From Thamnaconus septentrionalis (Eukaryota > Chordata > Actinopteri > Tetraodontiformes > Monacanthidae), in assembly GCA_009823395.1 (NCBI GenBank), contig CM020510.1, positions 206,001 through 270,000 of the forward strand: a DNA stretch of 64,000 bases, in the 5' to 3' direction. The notes under the pieces are model-generated. The model was not told where the DNA came from and ran no database searches. It saw nothing but the letters and a program-made list of their open reading frames with translations. Both the position numbers and the translations under genes were made by a program. This document shows positions 27,548 through 38,827 of this stretch, in pieces (position 1 is the stretch's first letter; the number at the start of each line of letters is the position of its first letter).

Positions 27548-28350
27548 GTAAGGAATTATGAATCCACCCTGAGCCTGGATGGATCCTAGTGCACTCACTT
27601 CTCAGAAAGTGTCTCCTAAGTTTGTCCCAACGATTAGAACCCACCATCCGAAGATGGTGGGCAGGGATTCAAAAATTAGACATTCACGCCTGAATATGTC
27701 ATAGTGGTCGGCCAGGTCGCGACGCTTCGGCCATAGTCTGGCCTTCTTCAGGCGCTGTAACCGACCAGAAGCTGAGTGGCGATTCGCGCCTTAACTCGCT
27801 TTTAAGTGCCAAGCATCCACCTTTCGCTCTCCTATCTTCCCTACCAGGTAAGTGGTTTTTCTTTATGAGCTGTATTTTTATTAACCATTTCTTCTCTTCT
27901 CTCCTTTAGGTCATGTGGGATCCAGGTAAGTGGTTAGGTTCTTCCTATTCTTCTAACCCCTTCTTTCTTCTTTTAGGTTGCAGTTTAACGCCTTGCCCAG
28001 GACGGCGGTAAGTATCTCCTTCTTCTTCTCTTCCCATCCTCTTTCTTCCCTTTACTCTTCCTCAGTCGACATTCTTCCCTCCTTTTCTTTTTTTTCCTCC
28101 ATTTCCTGCTTTCCCATCAATAAAGTGGCTCTCCTGGTATTCTTCTTCAGGGGCCTGATCAACTCACCTCCTGGCATTAATTCTTCAGGGTCTCATATAC
28201 AGCAAGGATAATGGGTTTGGTAAATCAGGATCAGGAACGGGTTCACAGCACCGCCGAGTCAGAGCCAAGGTGCAAATTAGGGTTAGGAATAGAGTCCGAA
28301 AAAGACCTTAAAAGTTTTTAGATAATCCAATATATAGGTTAATTATAGTG
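27548..28350 (-). mobile_element. E-type element with intact-stem hammerhead
   Basis: Close relative of 25945-26930. Hairpin (27637-27660), hammerhead (27706-27766); + strand acceptor/donor blocks at 27840-28010 (CAGGTAAGTGG twice; GTTGCAGTTTAACGCCTTG) and AATAAA 28119-28124. Confidence 0.6.
27706..27766 (-). ncRNA. Hammerhead-type motif, minus strand
   Basis: Outer stem I GGTCGG/CCGACC; inner CGC/GCG; CTGAAGA; extra A; stem II GGCC/GGCC; GAAGCGTC. Only the GAAA to GAAG change departs from the core. Confidence 0.6.
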
Positions 28351-28763
28351 ATTAGGGTTAGGGTTAGGTTAGGAAAAAGGTATTCTCCAATGGAGAAACT
28401 GGTGCACCTCCGCTTGAGAGCGTGTTCGGTAGGCCTTCAAGCCCTCAAGAAAGTCCACCACCCTAAGGTGGTGGGGTTTCCAAAATTATACAATCTTGTA
28501 TTAAAGAATGCAAAGATGGCTCTTCACAAGCAACGCTTTCGCCCTTAAAGGCCTTCATCAGGCGCCAGCCATCTGGAGTTGGCTGCCAATATGGTTTTAG
28601 CCACTCAAAATTAGGCCCTGCACTGTTTGCACCTCCCTCCCAAATTTAGATCCAATTAGTGTTTTAGTTGTGCTTTAAATAGCTTAGTTCCAAATTAATT
28701 AATTTTTCTCTCCAATTTCTTTTCAGGTTGCAGTTTAACGCCTTGCCCAGGACGGTTAGAATA
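28351..28763 (-). mobile_element. E element (delta-like), 5'-truncated
   Basis: Terminal hairpin TTCTCC/GGAGAA (28382-28398), CCACCACC/GGTGGTGG hairpin, hammerhead 28514-28574; ends at 28763 immediately after the + block GTTGCAGTTTAACGCCTTGCCCAGGACG, joined to ggttagaatagg. Confidence 0.6.
28514..28574 (-). ncRNA. Hammerhead-type motif (delta-like)
   Basis: Stem I AGATGGC/GCCATCT (7 bp); CTGATGA; extra A; stem II GCC/GGC; GAAAGCGTT (one extra base relative to GAAACGTT). Confidence 0.55.
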
Positions 28764-28938
28764 GGATAGTGGTTAGGGTTAGAGTTAAGAAAAGTGGTTA
28801 GGTTTAGGTAGGGAAGAACATGGTTAGGGTTAGGCCAGAAGAGCGGTTAGGGGTTAGGTTTAGGATAGTGGTTAGGTTAGACCAGGAAAGCGGTTAGGGT
28901 TAGGTTTAGGGTTAGGTTAGGTTAGGTTAGGGTTAGGA
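28764..28938. repeat. Degenerate telomere-like spacer ending in TTAGGG
   Basis: Inverted counterpart of 19045-19440 (gaagagcggttagggg, gaaagcggttaggg). No gene. Confidence 0.6.
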
Positions 28939-28944
28939 TTGCGG

Positions 28945-29090
28945 AACGATTCCCCTCCCGAAGGAAGGGAAGGTGCTCGGCCATCCCACCAAAGCGCCCG
29001 CCATCCTGCCGGGATCTCGGGTAAGAAGGGTCGCTGACCCTCCGACGGTCATAGCGGACCGCTGTCCAACCGTCCCCCATGAATTTTGTA
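28945..29090 (-). CDS. Epsilon ORF start (copy 3)
   Basis: ATG at 29090-29088 on minus gives MGDGWTAVRYDRRRVSD, then GGRFGGMAEHLPF, entering telomeric repeat in the LTLT frame. WTxVRYxxRR is shared with 15259 and 20150 while the DNA has diverged, which supports selection on the peptide at some time. Confidence 0.45.
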
Positions 29091-29294
29091 TTGTTTTGTG
29101 TTTATTTATTTATTTATTATATATTTATTGAGTTATTTATTATTTATTATTATAATGTATTTATTTATATTGTGTATTTATTAATTTGTATTTATTAACT
29201 TATTTATTATTGAGATATTTATTAATAATTTATTTATTTATTAAAACAAAAACAAAAAAAACAAAAGCAAAAATAAATCAACAACAAAAGAAGG

Positions 29295-29350
29295 TGTGCC
29301 AACCAACGACGCTTCGACCCGCTATGGGTCTTCCTCAGGTTAATGGCACA
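29295..29350 (-). ncRNA. Hammerhead-type motif (epsilon 3)
   Basis: Outer stem I TGTGCCA/TGGCACA; inner AAC/GTT; CTGAGGA; extra A; stem II GACCC/GGGTC; GAAGCGTC. Inner and outer stems differ from copies 1 and 2 but pair. Confidence 0.6.
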
Positions 29351-29420
29351 CAAAAACTGAGAGCTGACTTGCTCTGTCGGAGGCTGAAACGAAAATGAGC
29401 TCTCCTAGTGCTCTTGCACC

Positions 29421-29430
29421 TTAAATAAGA
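29421..29430 (-). promoter_or_regulatory. TATA-like element of epsilon copy 3
   Basis: TTATTTAA on minus, 71-80 bp from the hammerhead, matching the 71-73 bp spacing at 14912 and 19691. Confidence 0.35.
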
Positions 29431-29830
29431 AAAAGTTAATAACCTGAAAAAAGCTTAAGAAAATAAAAAAGCTAAGCACTATAATCCCAATTGACTTTTT
29501 AAATGAAATGAACTCAAAATGAATTGTTTTTAATCGTTTTTAATTGTTTTTAAGTGTTTTAAAATTATAATGTTTTTTAATTTTTTGTTTTTATTTTTTG
29601 AACATATGAATTGTTTTTAAACCATGAAATCATAATGTTTTTAATATTAATAATGTTTTTAACTTGTTTTTAATTATTTTTGTTTTTTAATTTTTTTAGA
29701 CTTTTAAATATTTTTTATATATTTTTTATAGTTTTTTTATTATTTATAGATTTTTTGTTATTTTTTAGGTTTTTGTAAATTATATATGTATATGAAAAGT
29801 GAAAACAATATGAAAATAATGGATTTATAA

Positions 29831-30401
29831 TTTAGGGTTAAAGGTTAGAGCCAAATTAGGATTAAGATTAGGGATCAAATTAGGGTTAAGATTAGGGCAA
29901 ATTAAGGTTATGTTAGGGTTAGATAAGGCCAAATTAGGGTTAGGGTTATGATTAGGGCAAATTTAGGTTATGGTTAGGGTTAGATAAGGACCGAATTAGG
30001 GTTAGGTTTAGGAATGGAATTTAGATTAAGGTTAGGATTAGAGATTAATGCCGAATTAGGGTTAGGTTTAGAACAGAATTTAGGTTATGGTTAGGATTAG
30101 AGATTAGCCAAATTAGGTTAGGTTTAGAAATGAATTCAGGATTATGGTTAGGTTTAGAAATTAGGCCAGATTAGGGTTAGGGTTTAGGAATGGATTCAGG
30201 ATTAGGGTTAGGTTTAGAAGTTAGGACCAAATTAGGGTTAGGTTTAGGGAATGAATTTAGGATTATGGTTAGGTTTAGAAATTTAGGCCAGATTAGGGTT
30301 AGGTTTAGGAATGGATTCAGGATTAGGTTAGGTTTAGAAGTTAGCCAAATTAGGGTTAGGTTTAGGGTTAGGTTAGGGGTTAGGGTTAGGGGTTAGGTTA
30401 G
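29831..30401. repeat. Degenerate ~60-bp telomere-derived minisatellite
   Basis: Repeats such as ccaaattagggttaggtttaggaatgaattcaggattatggttaggtttagaaattagg. No gene; the Gly/Leu/Arg ORF on + is an artefact. Confidence 0.7.
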
Positions 30402-30562
30402 GTACAGGGTATTAAACCACGATCGGGAAATCTCGATCCTCTAAAATGTCGATATCTCCACGGTGGAATGAGTTATAGACTTGAAATTTAGGGTTAGGGT
30501 TAGGGTTAGGGTTAGGGTTAGGGTAAGGGTTAGGTTAGGGTTAGGGTTAGGTAAGGGTTAGG
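30402..30562 (-). mobile_element. R element 3' fragment and TTAGGG tract
   Basis: R 30402-30489 (minus), truncated at tagacttgaaattta, then TTAGGG repeats to 30562. Confidence 0.75.
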
Positions 30563-30907
30563 TTTTGAGGTGGTGTCCAGTCCCCCGAGAGGGGAACCGG
30601 ACGAGGCACGAGCCATCCTGGTGTTCACAGACCTCAATCCGACACTCGCAGGGTGAGAGGCTTGCCTCTGCGGTCTTCGGAGGAGTGATGACGTAGTTGT
30701 TTTTGTCTTCGTGAAGATTTTCCGCCGACAAAAAGTCATTTTCGTGGCAAAATTTTGGTAAAATTGTTCCAGCCGTTAAGTGAGTCAAGGAAGAAGGTTG
30801 GTCGAGTCAAAAAGTGTATTTTTCAACTTTTAATTTTCAAGTTTTTTCAAGTTTTTAGAACAGTCACAAATGACGGAAAATATGCTCAACTGGTACAATA
30901 ATAAGGT

Positions 30908-30961
30908 TGCCTATGCGACGCGTTTCGATGCAAAAACAGATCTTCATCAGGCATAGAGGCA
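30908..30961 (-). ncRNA. Hammerhead-type motif of array unit 1
   Basis: On minus: outer stem TGCCT/AGGCA, inner ATGC/GCAT, CTGATGA, extra A, stem II GAT/ATC with T-rich loop, GAAACGCGTC (two extra bases against GAAACGTC at 20580). Family identical to zeta. Confidence 0.65.
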
Positions 30962-32182
30962 GTACAAAAACACAGTTGTGGAGCGCTCACCGAGTCGGTG
31001 TTGCAAGTAAGGCGATGTCGCCAAAATGGACGGAGATTTTTTTCTCTCTGCTCGACCAAGTAAACAACATGCTATGCATGATGGGAAATGCAGTGTTGTT
31101 ACCCGTGAAAGGACTCAAAATGGCGGAATAAACAGTACAGTAGCTCCCTCTGGTGGATGAAATTAACCATACAATGGCATTAAAAGGCCGCAGCAAACCC
31201 AGAGTAGTGGAACTATAAAAAATAATAAGAAAATAAACATGTGGACATGTACAGACAATTGTTGTGGCTCCAATGAATTTAGAAAAATTATAGTTATTAT
31301 GAAATTGTCATTTTAGATAGTTAAGGTTAAGTCTAAGTAAGTTTAATGAATTATAATTGAAATTTAGGTTAAGTTTTAGTGAAAATTAAGTTATAAAATA
31401 GTTCTATTTAGGTGAATGCCAAAAAGGGTTCAGGTTATGAATTAATTTTGTTTAGGCAAGTGCCAGAATGGGTTCAGGTTAGGATCAGAACCAGGGAGGG
31501 GTTAGGAAATAAATTAATATTAATAAATAGTTCTGTTTAGGCTAGTATCAGAAGGGGTTACGTTTAGGATGGGATGATGGTAAGCGGTCCAATGAGGGGT
31601 TAGAAAATATAGGTTGTAGATACTTCTGTTTAGGCGTGTAGAAACAACTGGTTCTGTTTAGGGTTAGGTTAATGTGAAGTTAAAGAACAACATCATCCCT
31701 TTCGGGAGCCACAACAATTGAAGGAGAGACAGGACAAGATCACAAAGGTAGGTTACAGGTAAGTATACAAAATTGATTTATACAGGTAAGTATCACAGGT
31801 GCTTGAGTAGTTGTGAAGTTTGGTGAGAGGGAGGAAACGGAAGAGGCGCTTTCCTCCTGCATGATTGTTCACAGCACCCGGATCAAGGAGGGAAGAGAAA
31901 TGGAGTCATCACCCCCTCCTGTAAGGGCTCAAAGAGAGAAATTAGATGCAAGTAATAAGAAAAAACAAATAGTGAAAAATGTGTCCTGTCTACTGTGTCC
32001 AACTATAAGGTTAGCGTTTTTTGCATTTCTTTGATTTTTTGTGTGTCATATGGGTTGATATGTCAGTGCTGGTGTGTAATTTTTTCTTTGATGCTATGTG
32101 GAAAAAAATATTTCTAATAGTGCGGGGTTCCTCAGCTTCAACATCATAATGGTGAGTGTTTGTTGCCTCTGTCTTCTTCAGG

Positions 32183-33364
32183 TCAGTGGGAGTTGTTGTC
32201 CTGTGCCACCCGCTTGAGTGGCAGGTGTGTGTTGACCTTCTGGGGTTGTGGCCGTTGACGTGCAGGTGAGCAGGGTCGCTCATCATCCCCTGAAGTCGAG
32301 TCGTCCTGGAGCCGCGGGTCCTGTCGTTGAGGAGGTGGCGGCGCAAGTGAAGCAGTCGTTGAGGCCTTGACAGGCAGACAGTGCTTCTGGGTTTTGCCCA
32401 CTGGGGGGGTAGAAGAAGGGGGGTGATGAGGCAGAAGAGGCGTCGGGTCCGGACGGAAGCTGTCGGTCGGGAGCTGAGGAGCTGTCATTGCAGGTGAAGC
32501 TGGAGGATCCATCGCAGCAGGTGGGTGAAGAAGAGGAGCTGTGTCCGGAGCTGCAGAAAGTCTCAGTTCCATTGCCTCAGTCTGAATGAGTTGTTCTGCT
32601 CTATTCAGTGTAGAATGGTGGAGTTTTGGGAAGTTCTTTTTAGCCCACCTGGCTGCTACCATAAAGGGAGGGGACCAATTTTCAGGGAGTATAGTGGCCA
32701 CATCAAATAATAAGTCAGATAAAAGAGTGGAATAATGTTGTTCCAGAGTTCTGAGTGTTGCAGAACACCACTGCTGTGCATTATGTTTAATTGTTTTGCA
32801 GATTTCAGGATCAGGAAATGCTGGTTTGAGCATAGCACATAGTTGGTGCATCATGTTGCGGATGAAAAGTGGGATTTTGACATCATCAGCAGGGGCCACG
32901 TGATCCAAGTGGTGGCATGATTTAATTATTTTATAAAAAATGCGTGTGAGTTCTGCGAAGTTCGCATCTGGTGCAGGCAGTCGAGGTGGAGCTGCTGCGT
33001 CATCAGAGCATGTGCTCGTGTTGACATGGTCGTTCTTGTAGCCAAAATTATGGCGTGAAAGTGTCTGGGATTCGTGGCGGTACCTGATGCTGCAGTTTGG
33101 TGTGCTGGAACCGGAATTGTCCATTCGAGTGCTCCGTGGTCTCGGACAGTCGGACTTGGAGAGGCGGAAACCAGGAGGTATTGGCCGGTTAGGTTTTGAG
33201 GTGGGTGTCCAGTCCCCCCCGAGAGGGGAACCGGACGAGGCACGAGCCATCCTGGTGTTCACAGACCTCAACCGACACTCGCAGGGTGAGAGGCTTCGCC
33301 TCGCGGTCTTCGGAGGAGTGATGACGTAGTTGTTTTTGTCTTCGTGAAGATTTTCCGTCGACAA
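32183..33364 (-). CDS. Gag-like protein of the 2.6-kb unit, best copy (393 aa)
   Basis: Longest ORF in the window. Residues 1-60 are basic with MARASSGSPLGG (about 43-54), then SKPNRPIPPG where the frame crosses a telomere-like aacctaacc stub. Residues 110-260 hold the conserved helical domain (APDANFAELTRIF, CHHLDHV, IRNMMHQLCAMLKPAF, NAQQWCSATLRTLEQHY, WSPPFMVAARWAKKNF, AEQLIQTEAME). The C-terminal third is Pro/Ala/Thr-rich and ends in KVNTH. No zinc knuckle is seen. The overlapping -1 frame (32011-32346) continues to a Lys-rich tail (HKKSKKCKK), so the true C-terminus may be reached by a frameshift or an assembly indel. Resembles a retroelement ORF1/gag by composition and position; exact family not recognised. 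Copies in other units are frameshifted. Confidence 0.6.
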   Translation of the reverse strand: MSTENLHEDKNNYVITPPKTARRSLSPCECRLRSVNTRMARASSGSPLGGDWTPTSKPNRPIPPGFRLSKSDCPRPRSTRMDNSGSSTPNCSIRYRHESQTLSRHNFGYKNDHVNTSTCSDDAAAPPRLPAPDANFAELTRIFYKIIKSCHHLDHVAPADDVKIPLFIRNMMHQLCAMLKPAFPDPEICKTIKHNAQQWCSATLRTLEQHYSTLLSDLLFDVATILPENWSPPFMVAARWAKKNFPKLHHSTLNRAEQLIQTEAMELRLSAAPDTAPLLHPPAAMDPPASPAMTAPQLPTDSFRPDPTPLLPHHPPSSTPPVGKTQKHCLPVKASTTASLAPPPPQRQDPRLQDDSTSGDDERPCSPARQRPQPQKVNTHLPLKRVAQDNNSH

Positions 33365-35805
33365 AAAAAGTCATTTTCGTGGCAAAATTTTGGTAAAAAT
33401 TGTTCCAGCCGGTTAAGTGAGTCAAGGAAGAAGGTTGGTCGAGTCAAAAAAGTGTATTTTTCAACTTTTAATTTTCAAGTTTTTCAAGTTTTTAGAACAG
33501 TCACAAATGACGGAAAATATGCTCAACTGGTACAATAATAAGGTTGCCTGCGCGACGCTTCGATGCAAAAACAGATCTTCATCAGGCATAGAGGCAGTAC
33601 AAAAACACAGTTGTGGAGCGCTTATCGAGTCGGTGTTGCAAGCAAGGCGATGTCGCCAAAATGGACGGAGATTTTTCTCTCTGCTCGACTAAGTAAACAA
33701 CATGCTATGCATGATGGGAAATGCAGTGTTGTTACCCGTGAAAGGACTCAAATGGCGGAATAAACAGTACAGTAGCTCCTCTGGTGGATGAAATTAACCA
33801 TACAATGGCATTAAAAGGCCGCAGCAAACCCAGAGTTGTGGAACTATAAAAATAAGAAAATAAACATGTGGACATGTACAGACAATTGTTGTGGCTCCAA
33901 TGAATTTAGAAAATTATAGTTATTATGAAATTGTCATTTTAGATAGTTAAGGTTAAGTCTAAGTAAGTTTAATGAATTATAATTGAAATTTAGGTTAAGT
34001 TTTAGTGAAAATTAAGTTATAAAATAGTTCTATTTAGGTGAATGCCAAAAGGGTTCAGGTTATGAATTAATTTTGTTTAGGCAAGTGCCAGAATGGGTTC
34101 AGGTTAGGATCAGAACCAGGGGGGGTTAGGAAATAAATTAATATTAATAAATAGTTCTGTTTAGGCTAGTATCAGAAGGGGTTACGTTTAGGATGGGATG
34201 ATGGTAAGCGTCCAATGAGGGGTTAGAAAATATAGGTTGTAGATACTTCTGTTTAGGCGTAGAAACAACTGGTTCTGTTTAGGTTAGGTTAATGTGAAGT
34301 TAAAGAACAACATCATCCCTTTCGGGAGCCACAACAATTGAAGGAGAGACAGGACAAGATCACAAAGGTAGGTTACAGGTAAGTATACAAAATTGATTTA
34401 TACAGGTAAGTATCACAGGTGCTTGAGTAGTTGTGAAGTTTGGTGAGAGGGAGGAAACGGAAGAGGCGCTTTCCTCCTGCATGATTGTTCACAGCACCCG
34501 GATCAAGGAGGGAAGAGAAATGGAGTCATCACCCCCTCCTGTAAGGGCTCAAAGAGAGAAATTAGATGCAAGTAATAAGAAAAAACAAATAGTGAAAAAT
34601 GTGTCCTGTCTACTGTGTCCAACTATAAGGTTAGCGTTTTTTGCATTTCTTTGATTTTTTGTGTGTCATATGGGTTGATATGTCAGTGCTGGTGTGTAAT
34701 TTTTCTTTGATGCTATGTGGAAAAAATATTTCTAATAGTGCGGGGTTCCTCAGCTTCAACATCATAATGGTGAGTGTTTGTTGCCTCTGTCTTCTTCAGG
34801 TCAGTGGGAGTTGTTGTCCTGTGCCACCCGCTTGAGTGGCAGGTGTGTGTTGACCTTCTGGGGTTGTGGCCGCTGACGCAGGTGAGCAGGGTCGCCATCA
34901 TCCCCTGAAGTCGAGTCGCCCTGGAGCCGCTGGGTCCTGTCGTTGAGGAGGTGGCGGCGCAAGTGAAGAAGTCGCTGAGGCCTTGACAGGCAGACAGTGC
35001 TTCTTGGTTTTGCCCACTGGGGGTAGAAGAAGGGGGTGATGAGGCAGAAGAGGCGTCGGGTCCGGACGGAAGCTGTCGGTCGGGAGCTGAGGAGCTGTCA
35101 TTGCAGGTGAAGCTGGAGGATCCATCGCAGCAGGTGGGTGAAGAAGAGGAGCTGTGTCCGGAGCTGCAGAAAGTCTCAGTTCCATTGCCTCAGTCTGAAT
35201 GAGTTGTTCTGCTCTATTCAGTGTAGAATGGTGGAGTTTTGGGAAGTTCTTTTAGCCCACCTGGCTGCTACCATAAAGGGAGGGACCAATTTTCAGGGAG
35301 TATAGTGGCCACATCAAATAATAAGTCAGATAAAAGAGTGGAGTAATGTTGTTCCAGAGTTCTGAGTGTTGCAGAACACCACTGCTGTGCATTATGTTTA
35401 ATTGTTTTGCAGATTTCAGGATCAGGAAATGCTGGTTTGAGCATAGCACATAGTTGGTGCATCATGTTGCGGATGAAAAGTGGGATTTTGACATCATCAG
35501 CAGGGGCCACGTGATCCAAGTGGTGGCATGATTTAATTATTTTATAAAAAATGCGTGTGAGTTCTGCGAAGTTCGCATCTGGTGCAGGCAGTCGAGGTGG
35601 AGCTGCTGCGTCATCAGAGCATGTGCTCGTGTTGACATGGTCGTTCTTGTAGCCAAAATTATGGCGTGAAAGTGTCTGGGATTCGTGGCGGTACCTGATG
35701 CTGCAGTTTGGTGTGCTGGAACCGGAATTGTCCATTCGAGTGCTCCGTGGTCTCGGACAGTCGGACTTGGAGAGGCGGAAACCAGGAGGTATTGGCCGGT
35801 TAGGT
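33196..35805 (-). pseudogene. Array unit 2 gag-like ORF, frameshifted
   Basis: Segments at 35268-35882 (N-terminal part, 204 codons, extending into unit 3), 34898-35185 and 34713-34901 together cover the same protein as 32183-33364 but in different frames because of single-base indels in homopolymers. This pattern fits consensus error as well as true decay. Confidence 0.55.
33545..33596 (-). ncRNA. Hammerhead-type motif of array unit 2
   Basis: CTGATGA, GAT/ATC and GAAGCGTC are present; the inner stem is disturbed (GCGC opposite ATGC), so activity is less likely than in unit 1. Confidence 0.5.
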
Positions 35806-36156
35806 TTTGAGGTGGGTGTCCAGTCCCCCCCGAGAGGGGAACCGGACGAGGCACGAGCCATCCTGGTGTTCACAGACCTCAATCCGACACTCGCAGGGTG
35901 AGAGGCTTCGTCTCTGCGGTCTTCGGAGGAGTGATGACGAGTTGTTTTTGTCTTCGTGAAGATTTTCCGTCGACAAAAAAGTCATTTTCGCGTGGCAAAA
36001 TTTTGGTAAAAATTGTTCCAGCCGGTTAAGTGAGTCAAGGAAGAAGGTTGGTCGAGTCAAAAGTGTATTTTTCAACTTTTAATTTTCAAGTTTTTCAAGT
36101 TTTTAGAACAGTCACAAATGACGGAAAATATGCTCAACTGGTAATAATAATAAGGT

Positions 36157-36208
36157 TGCCTGCGCGACGCTTCGATGCAAAAACAGATCTTCATCAGGCA
36201 TAGAGGCA
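36157..36208 (-). ncRNA. Hammerhead-type motif of array unit 3
   Basis: Same as unit 2: CTGATGA, GAAGCGTC, altered inner stem. Confidence 0.5.
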
Positions 36209-38773
36209 TACAAAAAACACAGTTGTGGAGCGCTACCGAGTCGGTGTTGCAAGTAAGGCGATGTCGCCAAAATGGACGGAGATTTTTTTTTCTCTGCTCG
36301 ACCATAAACAACATGCTATGCATGATGGGAAATGCAGTGTTGTTACCCGTGAAAGGACTCAAATGGCGGAATAAACAGTACAGTAGCTCCTCTGGTGGAT
36401 GAAATTAACCATACAATGGCATTAAAAGGTCCGTGAGCAAACCCAGAGTTGTGGAACTATAAAAAATAAGAAAATAAACATGTGGACATGTACAGACAAT
36501 TGTTGTGGCTCCAATGAATTTAGAAAAATTATAGTTATTATGAAATTGTCATTTTAGATAGTTAAGGTTAAGTCTAAGTAAGTTTAATGAATTATAATTG
36601 AAATTTAGGTTAAGTTTTAGTGAAAATTAAGTTATAAAATAGTTCTATTTAGGTGAATGCCAAAAGGGTTCAGGTTATGAATTAATTTTGTTTAGGCAAG
36701 TGCCAGAATGGGTTCAGGTTAGGATCAGAACCAGGGAGGGGTTAGGAAATAAATTAATATTAATAAATAGTTCTGTTTAGGCTAGTATCAGAAGGGGTTA
36801 CGTTTAGGATGGGATGATGGTAAGCGTCCAATGAGGGGTTAGAAAATATAGGTTGTAGATACTTCTGTTTAGGCGCAGAAACAACTGGTTCTGTTTAGGT
36901 TAGGGTTAATGTGAAGTTAAAGAACAACATCATCCCTTTCGGGAGCCACAACAATTGAAGGAGAGACAGGACAAGATCACAAAGGTAGGTTACAGGTAAG
37001 TATACAAAATTGATTTATACAGGTAAGCATCACAGGTGCTTGAGTAGTTGTGAAGTTTGGTGAGAGGGAGGAAACGGAAGAGGCGCTTTCTCCCTGCATG
37101 ATTGTTCACAGCACCCGGATCAAGGAGGGAAGAGAAATGGAGTCATCACCCCCTCCTGTAAGGGCTCAAAGAGAGAAATTAGATGCAAGTAATAAGAAAA
37201 AACAAATAGTGAAAAATGTGTCCTGTCTACTGTGTCCAACTATAAGGTTAGCGTTTTTTGCATTTCTTTGATTTTTTGTGTGTCATATGGGTTGATATGT
37301 CAGTGCTGGTGTGTAATTTTTTCTTTGATGCTATGTGGAAAAAAATATTTCTAATAGTGCGGGTTCCTCAGCTTCAACATCATAATGGTGAGTGTTTGTT
37401 GCCTCTGTCTTCTTCAGGTCAGTGGGAGTCTGTTGTCCTGTGCCACCCGCTTGAGTGGCAGGTGTGTGTTGACCTTCTGGGGTTGTGGCCGCTGACGCAG
37501 GTGAGCAGGGTCGCTCATCATCCCCTGAAGTCGAGTCGTCCTGGAGCCGCGGGTCCTGTCGTTGAGGAGGTGGCGCGCAAGTGAAGCAGTCGCTGAGGCC
37601 TTGACAGGCAGACAGTGCTTCTTGGTTTTGCCCACTGGGGGGGTAGAAGAAGGGGGGTGATGAGGCAGAAGAGGCGTCGGGTCCGGACGGAAGCTGTCGG
37701 TCGGGAGCTGAGGAGCTGTCATTGCAGGTGAAGCTGGAGGATCCATCGCAGCAGGTGGGTGAAGAAGAGGAGCTGTGTCCGAGCTGCAGAAAGTCTCAGT
37801 TCCATTGCCTCAGTCTGAATGAGTTGTTCTGCTCTATTCAGTGTAGAATGGTGGAGTTTTGGGAAGTTCTTTTTAGCCCACCTGGCTGCTACCATAAAGG
37901 GAGGGGACCAATTTTCAGGGAGTATAGTGGCCACATCAAATAATAAGTCAGATAAAAGAGTGGAGTAATGTTGTTCCAGAGTTCTGAGTGTTGCAGAACA
38001 CCACTGCTGTGCATTATGTTTAATTGTTTTGCAGATTTCAGGATCAGGAAATGCTGGTTTGAGCATAGCACATAGTTGGTGCACTGCGTTGCGGATGAAA
38101 AGTGGGATTTTGACATCATCAGCAGGGGCCACGTGATCCAAGTGGTGGCATGATTTAATTATTTTATAAAATGCGTGTGAGTTCTGCGGTTCGCATCTGG
38201 TGCAGGCAGTCGAGGTGGAGTTGCCGCGCCATCAGAGCATGTGCTCGTGTTGACATGGTCGTTCTTGTAGCCAAAATTATGGCGTGAAAGTGTCTGGGAT
38301 TCGTGGGCGGTACCTGATGCTGCAGTTTGCGTGCTGGAACCAGAATTGTCCATTCGAAAAGTTCGTGGTTTCGACAGTCGGACTTGGAGAGGCGGAAACC
38401 AGGAGGTATTGGCCGGTTAGGTTTTGAGGTGGGTGTCCAGTCCCCCCCGAGAGGGGAACCGGACGAGGCACGAGCCATCCTGGTGTTCACAGACCTCAAT
38501 CCGACACTCGCAGGGTGAGAGGCTTCGCTTCGCGGTCTTCGGAGGAGTGATGACGTAGTTGTTTTTGTCTTCGTGAAGATTTTCCGTCGACAAAAAAAGT
38601 CATTTTCGTGGCAAAATTTTGGTAAAAATTGTTCCAGCCGGTTAAGTGAGTCAAGGAAGAAGGTTGGTCGAGTCAAAAAAGTGTATTTTTCAACTTTTAA
38701 TTTTCAAGTTTTTCAAGTTTTTAGAACAGTCACAAATGACGGAAAATATGCTCAACTGGTACAATAATAAGGT

Positions 38774-38827
38774 TGCCTATGCGCGACGCTTCGATGCAAA
38801 AACAGATCTTCATCAGGCATAGAGGCA
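38774..38827 (-). ncRNA. Hammerhead-type motif of array unit 4
   Basis: CTGATGA and GAAGCGTC, with TGCCTATGC retained plus two extra bases; the stem I outer arm pairs. Confidence 0.5.

Larger units (their letters stand above)
28939..29830 (-). mobile_element. Epsilon element copy 3, sense on minus
   Basis: 3' hairpin (CCTTCC...GGAGGGG, 28950-28975), ORF start at 29090 (minus), AT-rich leader (29090-29270), hammerhead 29295-29350, TATA-like on minus at 29421-29430, then A/T-rich upstream DNA. Confidence 0.6.

Noticed and set aside
32129..32200. 36-nt intron GTGAGT...CTTCTTCAG on + in the array unit
   Set aside because: Too short for a vertebrate spliceosomal intron, and it overlaps the coding frame on the other strand.
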